Assembly: GCF_900167025.1 (NCBI RefSeq)
Contig: NZ_FUXC01000002.1
Location: 248,001-312,000, forward strand
Direction of reading: 5' to 3'
From: Treponema berlinense
GTDB taxonomy: Bacteria > Spirochaetota > Spirochaetia > Treponematales > Treponemataceae
DNA length: 64,000 bases
In this document: in pieces, positions 18,156 to 26,890 of the stretch
Layout: every line of letters begins with the position of its first letter
How positions within the stretch are numbered: the stretch's first letter is position 1
Position numbers and translations under genes: made by a program
Notes under the pieces: generated by a model
Told to the model about the DNA's origin: nothing
The model's database searches: none
What the model saw: only the letters and a program-made list of their open reading frames with translations

Positions 18156-18237
18156 GCTGCATTCGGGGGCTTGGGGCACTCCCCAGGAGAGGGGGTAGCG
18201 GAAAACCGCAGGTTTGCAGCGAGGGGCAGGCGCCCCT
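18156..18237. repeat. Multi-hairpin GC-rich element inside the suf operon (E2)
   Basis: It lies between sufB and sufD. Stems seen: TGGGG-CACT-CCCCA (18172-18185), GCGG-AAAA-CCGC, AGGGGC-AGGC-GCCCCT (18222-18237), and an outer GCTGCA (18156) with TGCAGC (18215). If sufCBD is one transcript these hairpins are part of the mRNA. Confidence 0.6.
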
Positions 18238-18245
18238 TTGTATTT

Positions 18246-19652
18246 TTACATATTGCCTTTCATTTCCAGCCGAATCAGGTTGTTCATTTCGACTGCGTAT
18301 TCAAGCGGCAGCTCTTTTGAAACAGGATTTGCAAAACCGGAAACAATCATTGTGCGCGCTTCTTCTTCGCTGATTCCGCGGCTCATAAGGTAGAAAATTG
18401 CGTCTCCAGAAATGCGTCCAATCTTTGCTTCGTGTCCGACTGCGCAATCGTCCGTGTGGATTTCCATTGCAGGAATTGTGTCGGAGCGGCTTTTGTTGTC
18501 GAGCATAAGTCCGTCGCAGCTTACACTTGCTTTTGAGCCTTTTGCTTCCGGTCCGATGTAGATTGCGCTTCTGTAAATCGAAGAACCTCCGGCTTTTGAA
18601 AGCGATTTTGAGGTTATGAGCGAAGTTGTGTCTGGCGCAAGGTGAACCATTTTTGCACCTGTGTCCAGTTCCTGTCCTTCGCCTGCAAAGGTTACGCCTG
18701 TGAATTCCGCATGGGAGCCTCTTCCGACAAGGTCGCTTTCTGGATAAAGGTAGGAAATGTGGCTTCCGAATGAACCGGAAACCCAATCAATTGAACCGCC
18801 TTCTTCAACCCGCGCACGTTTTGTGTTGAGGTTGTACATATTTTTTGACCAGTTTTCGACTGTCGAATAGCGCAAATGCGCATTTTTTTTGACGTACAGT
18901 TCAACACAGCCTGCGTGAAGGTTTGCAACGTTGTATTTTGGTGCGGAACAGCCTTCGATAAAGTGAACGTCCGCGCCTTCGTCTACGATTATGAGAGTGT
19001 GCTCAAACTGTCCGGCGCCTTTTGCATTAAGGCGGAAGTAACTTTGCAGAGGAATTTCGACTTTTACGCCTTTTGGAACATAGACAAAACTTCCTCCAGA
19101 CCAAACGGCTCCGTGAAGAGCTGCAAATTTGTGGTCGGAAGGCTTTACAAGCTGCATAAAATGTTCTTTGACCATATTTGCGTAAGGTCCGGAAAGTGAA
19201 CTTTCAAAGTCTGTGTAGATTACTCCTTGCTTTGCCACTTCGTCCTGAAGATTGTGGTAAACCAGTTCAGAGTCGTATTGTGCGCCAACTCCTGCGAGGG
19301 AAGTGCGTTCTGCTTCCGGGATTCCAAGTTTTTCAAAAGTTTGCTTTATGTCATCTGGAACATCTTCCCACTTTGTCTGCATCTGCGTGTTTGGACGAAC
19401 ATAGGTTACGATTTCTTCCATATTGAGTCCGGAAATATCTGGTCCCCATTCCGGAACTTTTAGTTCGTTGTAAGTTTCGAGCGCCTTTAAGCGGAATTCC
19501 CTCATCCATTCAGGGTCGTGCTTGTCTTCTGAAAGTTTTTCGACAATTTCTTTTGTCAGTCCCTGCTTGTTGCGGTAAAATCCTTTTTCTTCATATCTAA
19601 AATCGTATGGAGACTCGGAAATTTCTGGTATTTCGTTGTTTTTTTCTGCCAT
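18246..19652 (-). CDS. sufB: Fe-S cluster assembly protein SufB
   Basis: A 468-residue scaffold subunit on which Fe-S clusters are built with sulfur from SufS/SufU. It carries the SufB hallmarks SGGSFVYVPKGVKVEIPLQS (20 residues), EGCSAPKYN, and the C-terminal AVGHEAKIGRISGDAIFYL (19 residues) and LMSRGISEEEA. AGGACAG precedes the ATG. sufC lies 18 bp upstream. Confidence 0.96.
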   Translation of the reverse strand: MAEKNNEIPEISESPYDFRYEEKGFYRNKQGLTKEIVEKLSEDKHDPEWMREFRLKALETYNELKVPEWGPDISGLNMEEIVTYVRPNTQMQTKWEDVPDDIKQTFEKLGIPEAERTSLAGVGAQYDSELVYHNLQDEVAKQGVIYTDFESSLSGPYANMVKEHFMQLVKPSDHKFAALHGAVWSGGSFVYVPKGVKVEIPLQSYFRLNAKGAGQFEHTLIIVDEGADVHFIEGCSAPKYNVANLHAGCVELYVKKNAHLRYSTVENWSKNMYNLNTKRARVEEGGSIDWVSGSFGSHISYLYPESDLVGRGSHAEFTGVTFAGEGQELDTGAKMVHLAPDTTSLITSKSLSKAGGSSIYRSAIYIGPEAKGSKASVSCDGLMLDNKSRSDTIPAMEIHTDDCAVGHEAKIGRISGDAIFYLMSRGISEEEARTMIVSGFANPVSKELPLEYAVEMNNLIRLEMKGNM

Positions 19653-19670
19653 TTGTCTGTCCTTTAAGCG

Positions 19671-20423
19671 TTATGCCAGATTTCCTCTTTCAAACTGCTC
19701 AAAACCGTTGGCATTGATTTCTTCGACGAGTTCGGCTCCGCTGTCTTTTACGATTTTGCCTTTTACAAGAACATGCGTTCTGTCGATCTTCAGGCTTTCC
19801 AAAATTTTTGTCGAGTGAGTGATTATGAGAAGAGAGCCGTTTACCGACTTTTGATATTCTTCGATTCCTTTTGAAACTGTGCGGACTGCGTCAACGTCAA
19901 GTCCGGAATCTGTTTCGTCAAGGATTGCAAGTTTTGGCTTGAGCATTAAAAGCTGTAAAATTTCGCTCTTTTTACGTTCTCCGCCGGAAAAACCGACATT
20001 CAAATCGCGTTTTGCATAACTTTCGTCCATGTTGAGGAGGGCCATTTTTTCTTTCAGCTCTTTCTGGAACTGGAAAAGCCGCACTCTTTGTCCTGTTACT
20101 GCTTGAAGAGCGCTTCGTATAAAACTTTCAAGAGAGATCCCTGGAACTTCGAGAGGTGACTGAAAACTCAAAAAAAGACCTTTTGCGGCGCGTTTGTCTG
20201 CCGGAAGGCTTGTGATGTCTTCCCCATCGAAGAAAATTTTTCCGCCAGAAACAGTGTAGCGCGGATTTCCCATGATTGTGTAGCCGAGAGTTGATTTTCC
20301 GGCTCCGTTTGGTCCCATAAGAACATGAGTTTCGCCGGCATTTATATTTAAAGAAACGCCGGTTAAAACCTGTTTATTTTCTATATTTACTGATAAATCT
20401 TTAATCTGTAATAAATTGTCCAT
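19671..20423 (-). CDS. sufC: Fe-S cluster assembly ATPase SufC
   Basis: A 250-residue ABC-type ATPase of the SufBCD complex. Walker A GPNGAGKST (about 37-45), signature FSGGERKKSE, Walker B LAILDETDSGLD and the H-loop ITHSTK. It is first in the operon. No Shine-Dalgarno is visible; TATAAT (minus strand, 20433-20438) ends nine bases before the ATG, so the mRNA may be leaderless. Confidence 0.96.
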   Translation of the reverse strand: MDNLLQIKDLSVNIENKQVLTGVSLNINAGETHVLMGPNGAGKSTLGYTIMGNPRYTVSGGKIFFDGEDITSLPADKRAAKGLFLSFQSPLEVPGISLESFIRSALQAVTGQRVRLFQFQKELKEKMALLNMDESYAKRDLNVGFSGGERKKSEILQLLMLKPKLAILDETDSGLDVDAVRTVSKGIEEYQKSVNGSLLIITHSTKILESLKIDRTHVLVKGKIVKDSGAELVEEINANGFEQFERGNLA

Positions 20424-20432
20424 AATTTACGA

Positions 20433-20438
20433 ATTATA
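20433..20438 (-). promoter_or_regulatory. -10 box of the sufC promoter, at the start codon
   Basis: TATAAT reading on the minus strand, nine bases before the sufC ATG; the -35 is weak. With a usual initiation 6-8 bases downstream, transcription would begin about at the ATG. Confidence 0.5.
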
Positions 20439-20475
20439 TAGAAAATATGCGTTTTAGAGAATACTATTGCGAACT

Positions 20476-20512
20476 TAAAAAAAAAGGTCATCAGGTAAAT
20501 TGCCAGATGACC
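20476..20512 (-). terminator. Intrinsic terminator of the chemoreceptor gene
   Basis: On the minus strand GGTCATC pairs with GATGACC, with two further G-C pairs after one mismatch, and is followed by at least nine T residues. Confidence 0.88.
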
Positions 20513-20533
20513 GGATAAGGTTTGAATATAGTT

Positions 20534-22399
20534 TTAATCCAGTTTGAATGAAGAAAACTGATTGTCCAGAACTGCAAGATCGGCTTTGTTGTTTTCTGTT
20601 GCCTTGTTTACTTCTTTTATAGATTTTGTAATTTCTTCTGTTCCAGAAACGATTTCTCCCATTGCATTTTTTATCTGAACTGTAACGTCGGCAAGAATTT
20701 TCATTTCGTCGATAATTTGTTTTCCGCCGATTTTAAGTTCTTCCGACTCTTTTTGAACAGAATCAGAAGAATACTTGATTTCGCCCATTGCTTCGAGAAC
20801 CTGACTACTGCCTTCTGCCTGTTCTTCCATCGCGGACTTAATGACATCTTCCTGACGACTTACTGTTGTTGTCAGCTCAAATATGACTTCAAACTGCTTT
20901 TGAACTTCCTGTGTATTTTCTGCAACTTTGTGGATTACAGTGCTGAGTTCTTCCAACTGGCCGGAAATTACCTTTCCCTGAGTGTTTGACTGTTCTGCAA
21001 GTTTTCGGATTTCGTCTGCTACAACAGCAAAGCCTTTTCCTGCTTCTCCTGCGTGAGCTGCTTCGATTGCTGCGTTCATTGCCAAAAGGTTTGTCTGTTC
21101 TGCAATGCTCTGAATAATCGAGCTTGCTTCCAAAAGACCTGCCGAGCGCGAAATGATTGAATCTGCAAGGTCAACAGACTGATTGATTTTTTCGCGTCCA
21201 TGTTCGGATTCGCTTCCGAGAGATTTTACAGAAACAGAGTTTTTTTCGAGAATCGACGTAACGCTTTTTATGTTTGCAACCATTTCTTCGATTGCGCTTG
21301 AGGCTGTCGAAATTCCGTTTTTCTGACTGGAAATGCTGTCGTTAAGGTGGTCGATCCGTTCAATCATGCGGTTGATTGTCGTAGATGATTCTTCAACTCC
21401 TGCGGCCTGATTTAAAGTCTGTGTCTGAATATTGTTTATGTTGCTTGAAATCTGGTTTATTGCAGAAGCTGTTTCTATCATTGTGTTTGAAAGCTGGTCT
21501 GCTGTGTTTGTTGAGGTTTTAACAGAAGTTCTGATTGCATTTAAAAGCGCTCTTGTAGAACTGTGGAATTCGTTCAAATAGTTGATTAAAAGGCCGAATT
21601 CGTCGCGGCTCAAAACCTGAAGCTGGTCTTTTGTGTAATCCTTTGCGGCGATTCCTTTTGAAAAGTCTGTCATCTGCTTAATGCGCTGAGAAGTTCCTTT
21701 CATTTGACGGAACGAGTCTGCAAGCGCAATAAAAAATCCCATAATTATAACCGGGAACATATAACGGAAAAGAACTACTTTTGGTGGAAGATCGTCGAAG
21801 TTTTCTACAAACATTGGCGCAATTGAAATACAGAGAATACCAAGAACTGCAAAACCGTTTACGAGCAAAGTTCTCAGCAGGAGGTTTAGGGAAAGGTTTT
21901 CTTCGGAAAAAATAACATTATGAAGTGCTTTTTCAAAATTTTGCATAAAGCAGATATAGAAAAAACAGGTAAAAAGTCCTACAGAAGCTATGCATATAAG
22001 AAAAACAGGTACTTTTGGAAGGTCAATTCCGTTTGCGTTGCAGAAATTCAAGATTAAAAAACCGAGGAAAGGTCCGTTAAGAACGGCAATTGCAATTGTA
22101 ACAAGTTCAAGAATCTTTATTGTTTTGTTTACTTTTTTTGCAGATTCAGAAGAGCCGTCATATGCCTTAATCTTTTTTATAGAAATTTTGTAAAAAACCG
22201 TCAGGAGTGAAGCCATCAATAAGGCTATTAAAAGCGGTACTGGTTTTATAAAAGTTGAAAAAATTTCGGAAAACGAGATAATCTTAAAAAATTCGAGCGT
22301 AAGCAACGCATTGAGTATTGTAACGGCGAATAAAAGCGCGTAATAAACAGGAATTCTTTTTGGAATTTTCAGCTCAGAAATATTTTGGGTTTCAACCAT
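20534..22399 (-). CDS. Methyl-accepting chemotaxis protein with membrane-embedded N-terminus
   Basis: A 621-residue chemoreceptor. About six membrane helices fill residues 15-235 with little loop between them, so there is no large periplasmic sensor domain. A HAMP-like linker (QRIKQMTDF) leads to a long methylated coiled coil whose hairpin tip reads [16 protein letters not shown], the CheA/CheW contact. The start is ATG at 22399 (MVETQN) with TTGGAGAAC just upstream. It is a single-gene unit with its own terminator. The ligand may be sensed within or at the membrane. Confidence 0.92.
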   Translation of the reverse strand: MVETQNISELKIPKRIPVYYALLFAVTILNALLTLEFFKIISFSEIFSTFIKPVPLLIALLMASLLTVFYKISIKKIKAYDGSSESAKKVNKTIKILELVTIAIAVLNGPFLGFLILNFCNANGIDLPKVPVFLICIASVGLFTCFFYICFMQNFEKALHNVIFSEENLSLNLLLRTLLVNGFAVLGILCISIAPMFVENFDDLPPKVVLFRYMFPVIIMGFFIALADSFRQMKGTSQRIKQMTDFSKGIAAKDYTKDQLQVLSRDEFGLLINYLNEFHSSTRALLNAIRTSVKTSTNTADQLSNTMIETASAINQISSNINNIQTQTLNQAAGVEESSTTINRMIERIDHLNDSISSQKNGISTASSAIEEMVANIKSVTSILEKNSVSVKSLGSESEHGREKINQSVDLADSIISRSAGLLEASSIIQSIAEQTNLLAMNAAIEAAHAGEAGKGFAVVADEIRKLAEQSNTQGKVISGQLEELSTVIHKVAENTQEVQKQFEVIFELTTTVSRQEDVIKSAMEEQAEGSSQVLEAMGEIKYSSDSVQKESEELKIGGKQIIDEMKILADVTVQIKNAMGEIVSGTEEITKSIKEVNKATENNKADLAVLDNQFSSFKLD

Positions 22400-22569
22400 T
22401 TTGTTCTCCAAGAAATTAAATTTTATTTGAATGTTGAATTTAAAATGCTTTTAAACTCTGTATTCAGGTATTATTACGATTATAACTTGTTTTTTGATTT
22501 TTATAAAAGAAAATCTTACGTCAATTTGTGTTTTTTGATAAGATAGCAATTTTTTTATTGTAAAATTGA

Positions 22570-22771
22570 TTTTGCTTACGCAAAACTCGTTTATTTTGAT
22601 GTGCGCAATATGCGCACGGCACTGCCTGCGGCAGTGATTTGGCATAACAAAGTTATGCTACGCACGGCAGGGATTGGAACTGCGCCGCAGGCGAACCGGC
22701 AAAGCCGGTTTGGAGCGAGAGCGGAACAGTGGAAAGCACGGTTTTTAGGCTTGTCCTAAAAAGCCGCCCGA
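22570..22771. repeat. Multi-hairpin GC-rich intergenic element (E3)
   Basis: A string of at least six perfect hairpins. Four have identical 7-3-7 geometry with unrelated sequences: GTGCGCA/TGCGCAC (22601-22617), CACTGCC/GGCAGTG (22620-22636), GCATAAC/GTTATGC (22642-22658) and AACCGGC/GCCGGTT (22694-22710). TTTTGC/GCAAAA (22570 on) and TTTTTAGG/CCTAAAAA (22742-22762) flank them. Confidence 0.75.
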
Positions 22772-22819
22772 AAAAAAACGAAAAAACGAATTTTTAATTT
22801 TTTTTAAATTTTAATGTGC

Positions 22820-22825
22820 TAGAAT
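22820..22825 (+). promoter_or_regulatory. -10 box of malQ, at the start codon
   Basis: TAGAAT ends seven bases before the malQ ATG and no Shine-Dalgarno lies between, suggesting a leaderless message. Confidence 0.5.
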
Positions 22826-22832
22826 TGTTTTT

Positions 22833-24398
22833 ATGAATTTAAAAAGAAAATCTGGAATATTGCTTCATCCTACGTCTTTGCCGGCTTCTGCTGGAATCGG
22901 CACTATTGGCTGTCCTGCTTTTGATTTTGTCGACTGGCTTTCGGCTTCTGGTACTAAATTGTGGCAGGTTTTGCCTTTGGGACCGACTGGTTACGGAGAT
23001 TCGCCTTATCAGCCGTTTTCGGCTTTTGCGTTAAATCCGCTTTTGATTGATTTTGAGGATTTAGTTGAGCGTGGCTGGACTGAAAAAAACGAAATTGTTC
23101 CGCCGGATTACATAAAAACTGAGGGAAATGTTGATTTTGGGAGCGTTGTCTGGTGGAAAAACGGCGTCTTAAAGAAGATTGCGCTAAAACTTTTGGACGG
23201 CGGCTTAAAAGGTCTGAAGTCTGAATTTGAAAATTTCTGTAAAGAAAACGATTTTTGGCTTGATGATTTTGCTTGTTTTATGAGCATAAAATCGCATTAC
23301 GACGAAGAAGGCATGTGGAATAAAGCCTGGCCAGAAGAATTGAGGCTTTACCAAAAAAATGCGGTTGATTTATGGGAGAAAAGCCACGAAGATGAAATTT
23401 TGACGACAAAATTGATTCAATTTTTTGCATTTACTCAATGGAATGCGCTTCATGAATATGCAAAGTCGAAAAATGTTGAAATTATCGGGGATATTCCGAT
23501 TTTTGTAAGTGCTGACAGCGCTGATGTTTGGGCAAACCAAAAATATTTTCAGCTAAAGGAGAATGGAGAATCGAGGGTTGTCGCAGGGGTTCCGCCGGAT
23601 TATTTTAGTCCGACAGGCCAGCTTTGGGGAAATCCTCTTTACGACTGGAAAAAAATTGCGGAAGACGGTTTTAAATGGTGGATTTTGCGCATAAAAAATA
23701 TTTTAAAACTCGTTGATTATGTGCGGATTGACCATTTCCGCGGTTTTGATTCTTATTGGGCGGTAAAATCCGGTTCAAAAACTGCCGAAAAGGGCAAGTG
23801 GCTCAAAGGACCCGGAGTTGCTCTTTTTAAGGCGGTAAAAAATGAGCTCGGTGAATTGCCTTTAATCGCCGAAGATCTGGGCGAAATTACGGACAGCGTG
23901 CGCCGGTTGCGTGATAAGTGCGGACTTCCTGGAATGAAGATAATTCAGTTTGGCTTTGATTGTGCGGAAGAAAAAAAAGGTTCCCTTGTAAATGCTTTTT
24001 TGCCTCATAATTTTTTTAATGCAAATTGCGTTGCTTATACCGGAACACACGACAATGACACAACCCAGGGAATGCTGAATTCTCTTTGTGAAGAAAATTT
24101 GTGCCTTATTGCGTCGTATCTGGAAGGTCGGAAGGTTGGTTTTTCTGAGGCCTGTGCAATGCGTTCTGATGGAAATTTGTGTCGAAAACTTGTTAGTCTT
24201 TGTTTTTCAAGCACAGCTTCTTTTGCCCTTGTTCCAATGCAGGATTTGTACGGTTTTGGTTCTGATTGCAGAATGAATACGCCGGGAAGCGCCTGTGCAA
24301 ACTGGTCATGGAGAATGAGAAGCGATATGCTTTACGGAGAACTTGCCAGCAAAAAGTGCGAATGGCTTAAAGAATTGAACTGTTTATACAACAGATAG
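22833..24398 (+). CDS. malQ: 4-alpha-glucanotransferase (amylomaltase)
   Basis: A 521-residue GH77 enzyme that transfers maltodextrin segments between alpha-1,4-glucans, freeing glucose. It has the start RKSGILLHPTSLPASAGIGT (20 residues), YQPFSAFALNPLLID, IGDIPIFVS, VRIDHFRGFDSYW with the nucleophile Asp, LIAEDLGEIT with the acid/base Glu, and TGTHDNDT. It works with glgC in storage-glucan turnover. Single gene with a terminator directly downstream. Confidence 0.95.
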   Translation: MNLKRKSGILLHPTSLPASAGIGTIGCPAFDFVDWLSASGTKLWQVLPLGPTGYGDSPYQPFSAFALNPLLIDFEDLVERGWTEKNEIVPPDYIKTEGNVDFGSVVWWKNGVLKKIALKLLDGGLKGLKSEFENFCKENDFWLDDFACFMSIKSHYDEEGMWNKAWPEELRLYQKNAVDLWEKSHEDEILTTKLIQFFAFTQWNALHEYAKSKNVEIIGDIPIFVSADSADVWANQKYFQLKENGESRVVAGVPPDYFSPTGQLWGNPLYDWKKIAEDGFKWWILRIKNILKLVDYVRIDHFRGFDSYWAVKSGSKTAEKGKWLKGPGVALFKAVKNELGELPLIAEDLGEITDSVRRLRDKCGLPGMKIIQFGFDCAEEKKGSLVNAFLPHNFFNANCVAYTGTHDNDTTQGMLNSLCEENLCLIASYLEGRKVGFSEACAMRSDGNLCRKLVSLCFSSTASFALVPMQDLYGFGSDCRMNTPGSACANWSWRMRSDMLYGELASKKCEWLKELNCLYNR

Positions 24399-24426
24399 AA
24401 TGTAGATACAAGGAAAATTAAAAAAA

Positions 24427-24459
24427 ATGAGGACAGCAAGTTCTGTCCTCATTTTTTTT
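24427..24459 (+). terminator. Intrinsic terminator of malQ
   Basis: A perfect 10-bp stem, ATGAGGACAG with CTGTCCTCAT (24427-24452), then a run of T; preceded by A residues, so it may also serve the minus-strand gene. Confidence 0.9.
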
Positions 24460-24475
24460 ATGGCTTTATTGAAAA

Positions 24476-24703
24476 TTAAAAGTTTACTAGCCGAAGAATA
24501 GGTTTTCCAAAGAGAACTAGAATAAAGTCAATCAGCCATACGATATTCCAGCCGAAAAATATGCGCAGAATTGTCGCCACAATCTTTTTTTCGGAAAGTC
24601 TTGTAAAAATTCCCATTATCGGACCAAGAAAGAGGGCAAGAAGCACGCTTACAAGCCATGGAAGTCCGAAGTAATCCTTTGATTTTCGAGATTTTTTTGC
24701 CAT
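24476..24703 (-). CDS. Small membrane protein, unknown function
   Basis: 75 residues: a basic start (MAKKSRKSKDYFG) then two hydrophobic segments (PWLVSVLLALFLGPIMGIF and WNIVWLIDFILVLFG). A strong GGAGG lies seven bases before the ATG, supporting a real gene. The layout resembles small hairpin membrane proteins of the Pmp3/DUF-type, but I cannot assign a family. It is divergent from the chromate-type transporter, with a Fur-like box between them. Confidence 0.65.
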   Translation of the reverse strand: MAKKSRKSKDYFGLPWLVSVLLALFLGPIMGIFTRLSEKKIVATILRIFFGWNIVWLIDFILVLFGKPILRLVNF

Positions 24704-24721
24704 ATTTTATAATCCTCCAAT

Positions 24722-24740
24722 TATTTGTATAATCATTATC
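24722..24740. promoter_or_regulatory. Fur-box-like palindrome
   Basis: A 19-bp stretch ending ATAATCATTATC matches 14 of 19 positions of the classical Fur box by my count. It lies between the divergent small membrane protein and the chromate-type transporter genes. Confidence 0.35.
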
Positions 24741-24803
24741 AATGTAAAAAATCTTTCCGTCAAACTTTTTCTTGAAACGGATTAAAAAATGCAGGTGAAC
24801 AAC

Positions 24804-25412
24804 ATGAAAGAAAAATTAAAAATTTTGTGGGAACTTTTTAGCGTAATGTTCAAGGTCGGTTTATGCACTTTTGGAGGCGGCATTGCAATGCTTCCGATTC
24901 TTGAACTTGAGCTTGTTGAAAAACGTGGATGGACTACTTCAGAAGAACTTCTTGACTGGTTTGCAATTGGACAGTCAACTCCAGGAATTATTGCCGTAAA
25001 TGTCGCTACTTTTACAGGCTACAAAAAACTTGGCGTAATTGGCGGATGTGTTTCGACTTTTGGAATGGTTCTTCCTTCTCTCATAATAATTACGATTATC
25101 GCGCTTTTTATAAACAATTTTGCAGAACTCGTTTGGGTTCAAAAAGCGCTGCGTGGAATTAACGTTGCTGTTGCCGCGATTTTGACCAGCGCAGTTTACA
25201 AATTTTCAAAAAAATCTGTAAAAAATATTTTTGGTTTTATTCTTCTTGTGATTTCGTTCCTTTTGATTTTTGTTTTTAACGTCGGAACAATTTGGATTAT
25301 TCTTGGAAGCTGTATTCTTGGAATTTTGATTGCAGGTTTTCGCGGTGATTTTAAGAAAGTTTCTGAAAATGAAAATTCAACTTCTGACGGAAACACTCAG
25401 GTAAAAAAATAA
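24804..25412 (+). CDS. Chromate transporter family, first half-protein
   Basis: A 202-residue CHR-domain membrane protein with the signature FGGGIAMLPILE and the ESTPG-like IGQSTPGIIAVNVATF, and about six membrane helices. The ATG at 24804 (MKEKLK) is chosen because AGGTGA lies eight bases upstream. It pairs with the next gene, the other half, as in two-component short-chain CHR transporters. Substrate in such bacteria is rarely chromate in nature; sulfate-like anions are possible. Confidence 0.88.
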   Translation: MKEKLKILWELFSVMFKVGLCTFGGGIAMLPILELELVEKRGWTTSEELLDWFAIGQSTPGIIAVNVATFTGYKKLGVIGGCVSTFGMVLPSLIIITIIALFINNFAELVWVQKALRGINVAVAAILTSAVYKFSKKSVKNIFGFILLVISFLLIFVFNVGTIWIILGSCILGILIAGFRGDFKKVSENENSTSDGNTQVKK

Positions 25413-25438
25413 ATTTAGAGAATTAGCTGGAGAAAAAT

Positions 25439-26059
25439 ATGACAGAATTTATTATGACACAGATTCAAAATCATACAGCGGCAGGACTTTTTTGTCTTGT
25501 TGCGGTGTTTTTTTATATAGGGCTTATAACAATCGGCGGAGGTCAGGTTGGAATTACAATTATTCAGCAGATTGCGGTTGAGAATTTAAAGCTTCTTTCG
25601 GCTGAAAAATTTTTCAATATGGTTGCAATTTCTGAATCTACTCCTGGTCCGATTGGAATAAATCTTGCGACTTATGTTGGCACTGAGCTTTACGGCATTT
25701 TTGGCGGAATTATTACGACATTTGGACAGGTTTTGCCTTCTTTAATCGTAATAATGCTTATTGCCCGCTATTTTGGAAAATTCTCCGAAAAAAAAGGCGT
25801 CCAGGCCGCTTTTTCCACATTGCGCCCTGCTGTTTCTGGCGTAATTGCTGTTGCGGCGGCAAAAATTCTTATTCTTGCCCTTATTACTGTTACTTCGGGT
25901 TTTGTAGCGTCGGATATTTCAACCTGGCAGAACGGAATTATAATCAGTGCGGTTAATGCGGCTTTTTATGTTCTTTGCCTTATCGTTTTATTTACGACAA
26001 AGCTTCACCCTGTTTTTATAGTTTTAGCAGGCGCGATTTTTGGAGTTGTTTTCTGCTAA
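25439..26059 (+). CDS. Chromate transporter family, second half-protein
   Basis: A 206-residue CHR-domain protein with TIGGGQVGITIIQQ and SESTPGPIGINLATY, the two hallmarks of the C-terminal half. About six membrane helices. GGAGAAA precedes the ATG and the gap to the first half is 26 bp. The two proteins are expected to form a heterodimer. Confidence 0.88.
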   Translation: MTEFIMTQIQNHTAAGLFCLVAVFFYIGLITIGGGQVGITIIQQIAVENLKLLSAEKFFNMVAISESTPGPIGINLATYVGTELYGIFGGIITTFGQVLPSLIVIMLIARYFGKFSEKKGVQAAFSTLRPAVSGVIAVAAAKILILALITVTSGFVASDISTWQNGIIISAVNAAFYVLCLIVLFTTKLHPVFIVLAGAIFGVVFC

Positions 26060-26111
26060 AAACGGAAGTAAAATTAAAAAAGTTATAACCGCTGTTTTAA
26101 AGGGAGGAAAA

Positions 26112-26816
26112 ATGAGCACACATATCAACGCTCCTGCTGGAGCAATTGCAGAAAATATTCTTTTGCCGGGAGATCCTCTTCGTGCCAAATTTATCGCAGA
26201 AAATTTTTTGGAAAATCCAAAACTGTATAACGAAGTGCGCGGAATGTACGGTTATACGGGAACTTACAAGGGAGTTCCTGTAAGCGTTCAGGGAACTGGA
26301 ATGGGACAGCCTTCGATTTCGATTTATGCTACTGAACTTTTTAAGGATTATGGCGTTAAAAAAGCGATTCGTGTCGGAACCTGCGGAGCAATTTCTGAAG
26401 AGCTTGAACTGCGCGACACGATTCTTGTAAATTCTGCTTGTTCTGATTCCTGTCTTTTAAACCAGAGGTTTGGCGCACTTCATTTTGCCCCAACTGCCGA
26501 TTTTAATATGGTAAAAACCGCCGATTCTGTTGCTCAAAAAATGGGAATCCGCTATACGGTTGGTTCTGTTGCTTCTTCCGATTTTTTTTATGACATCAAT
26601 TCAAACTGGAAAAAGTGGAAAGAATACGGCGTAAAAGGAATCGAAATGGAAAGCGCGGAACTTTTTACTCTTGCCGCGCAATATAACCGCCGTGCAATGG
26701 CTATTATGACGGTTAGCGACCATATTCTCAAAGGCGGAGAAACTACTGCCGAAGAAAGACAGACGACCTTTACAAATATGATGAAAATTGCCCTTGAAAC
26801 GATAATTTCGGTCTGA
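26112..26816 (+). CDS. deoD: Purine-nucleoside phosphorylase, DeoD type
   Basis: A 234-residue phosphorylase splitting purine (deoxy)nucleosides into base and (deoxy)ribose-1-phosphate. It has ILLPGDPLRAKFIAE at the N-terminus, VQGTGMGQPSISIYATEL (18 residues), RVGTCGAI, EMESAELFT and MTVSDHI. ATG at 26112 has GGGAGG five bases upstream; a longer in-frame start at 26040 overlaps the preceding gene and is rejected. Length equals the E. coli enzyme class. Confidence 0.95.
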   Translation: MSTHINAPAGAIAENILLPGDPLRAKFIAENFLENPKLYNEVRGMYGYTGTYKGVPVSVQGTGMGQPSISIYATELFKDYGVKKAIRVGTCGAISEELELRDTILVNSACSDSCLLNQRFGALHFAPTADFNMVKTADSVAQKMGIRYTVGSVASSDFFYDINSNWKKWKEYGVKGIEMESAELFTLAAQYNRRAMAIMTVSDHILKGGETTAEERQTTFTNMMKIALETIISV

Positions 26817-26832
26817 AAAAAAACTGGAAATA

Positions 26833-26888
26833 AAAAGTGCCATGGAGGTTTTGACGGAATTGTTCCTTAAAAGCCCTATGGCACTTTT
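26833..26888. terminator. Bidirectional terminator, deoD / manA
   Basis: AGTGCCAT (26835 on) pairs with ATGGCACT, with A residues on one side and eight T residues on the other; it lies between convergent genes. Confidence 0.85.
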
Positions 26889-26890
26889 TT

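Larger units (their letters stand above)
22400..22832. other. Divergent intergenic region, chemoreceptor to malQ
   Basis: 433 bp without a gene. The first 170 bp are AT-rich leader and promoter DNA for the chemoreceptor; 22570-22771 is the largest multi-hairpin element; the last 60 bp are T-rich and carry the malQ -10 box. Confidence 0.6.

Noticed and set aside
26040-26111. Longer deoD start
   Set aside because: It overlaps the transporter gene, and GGGAGG supports ATG 26112.
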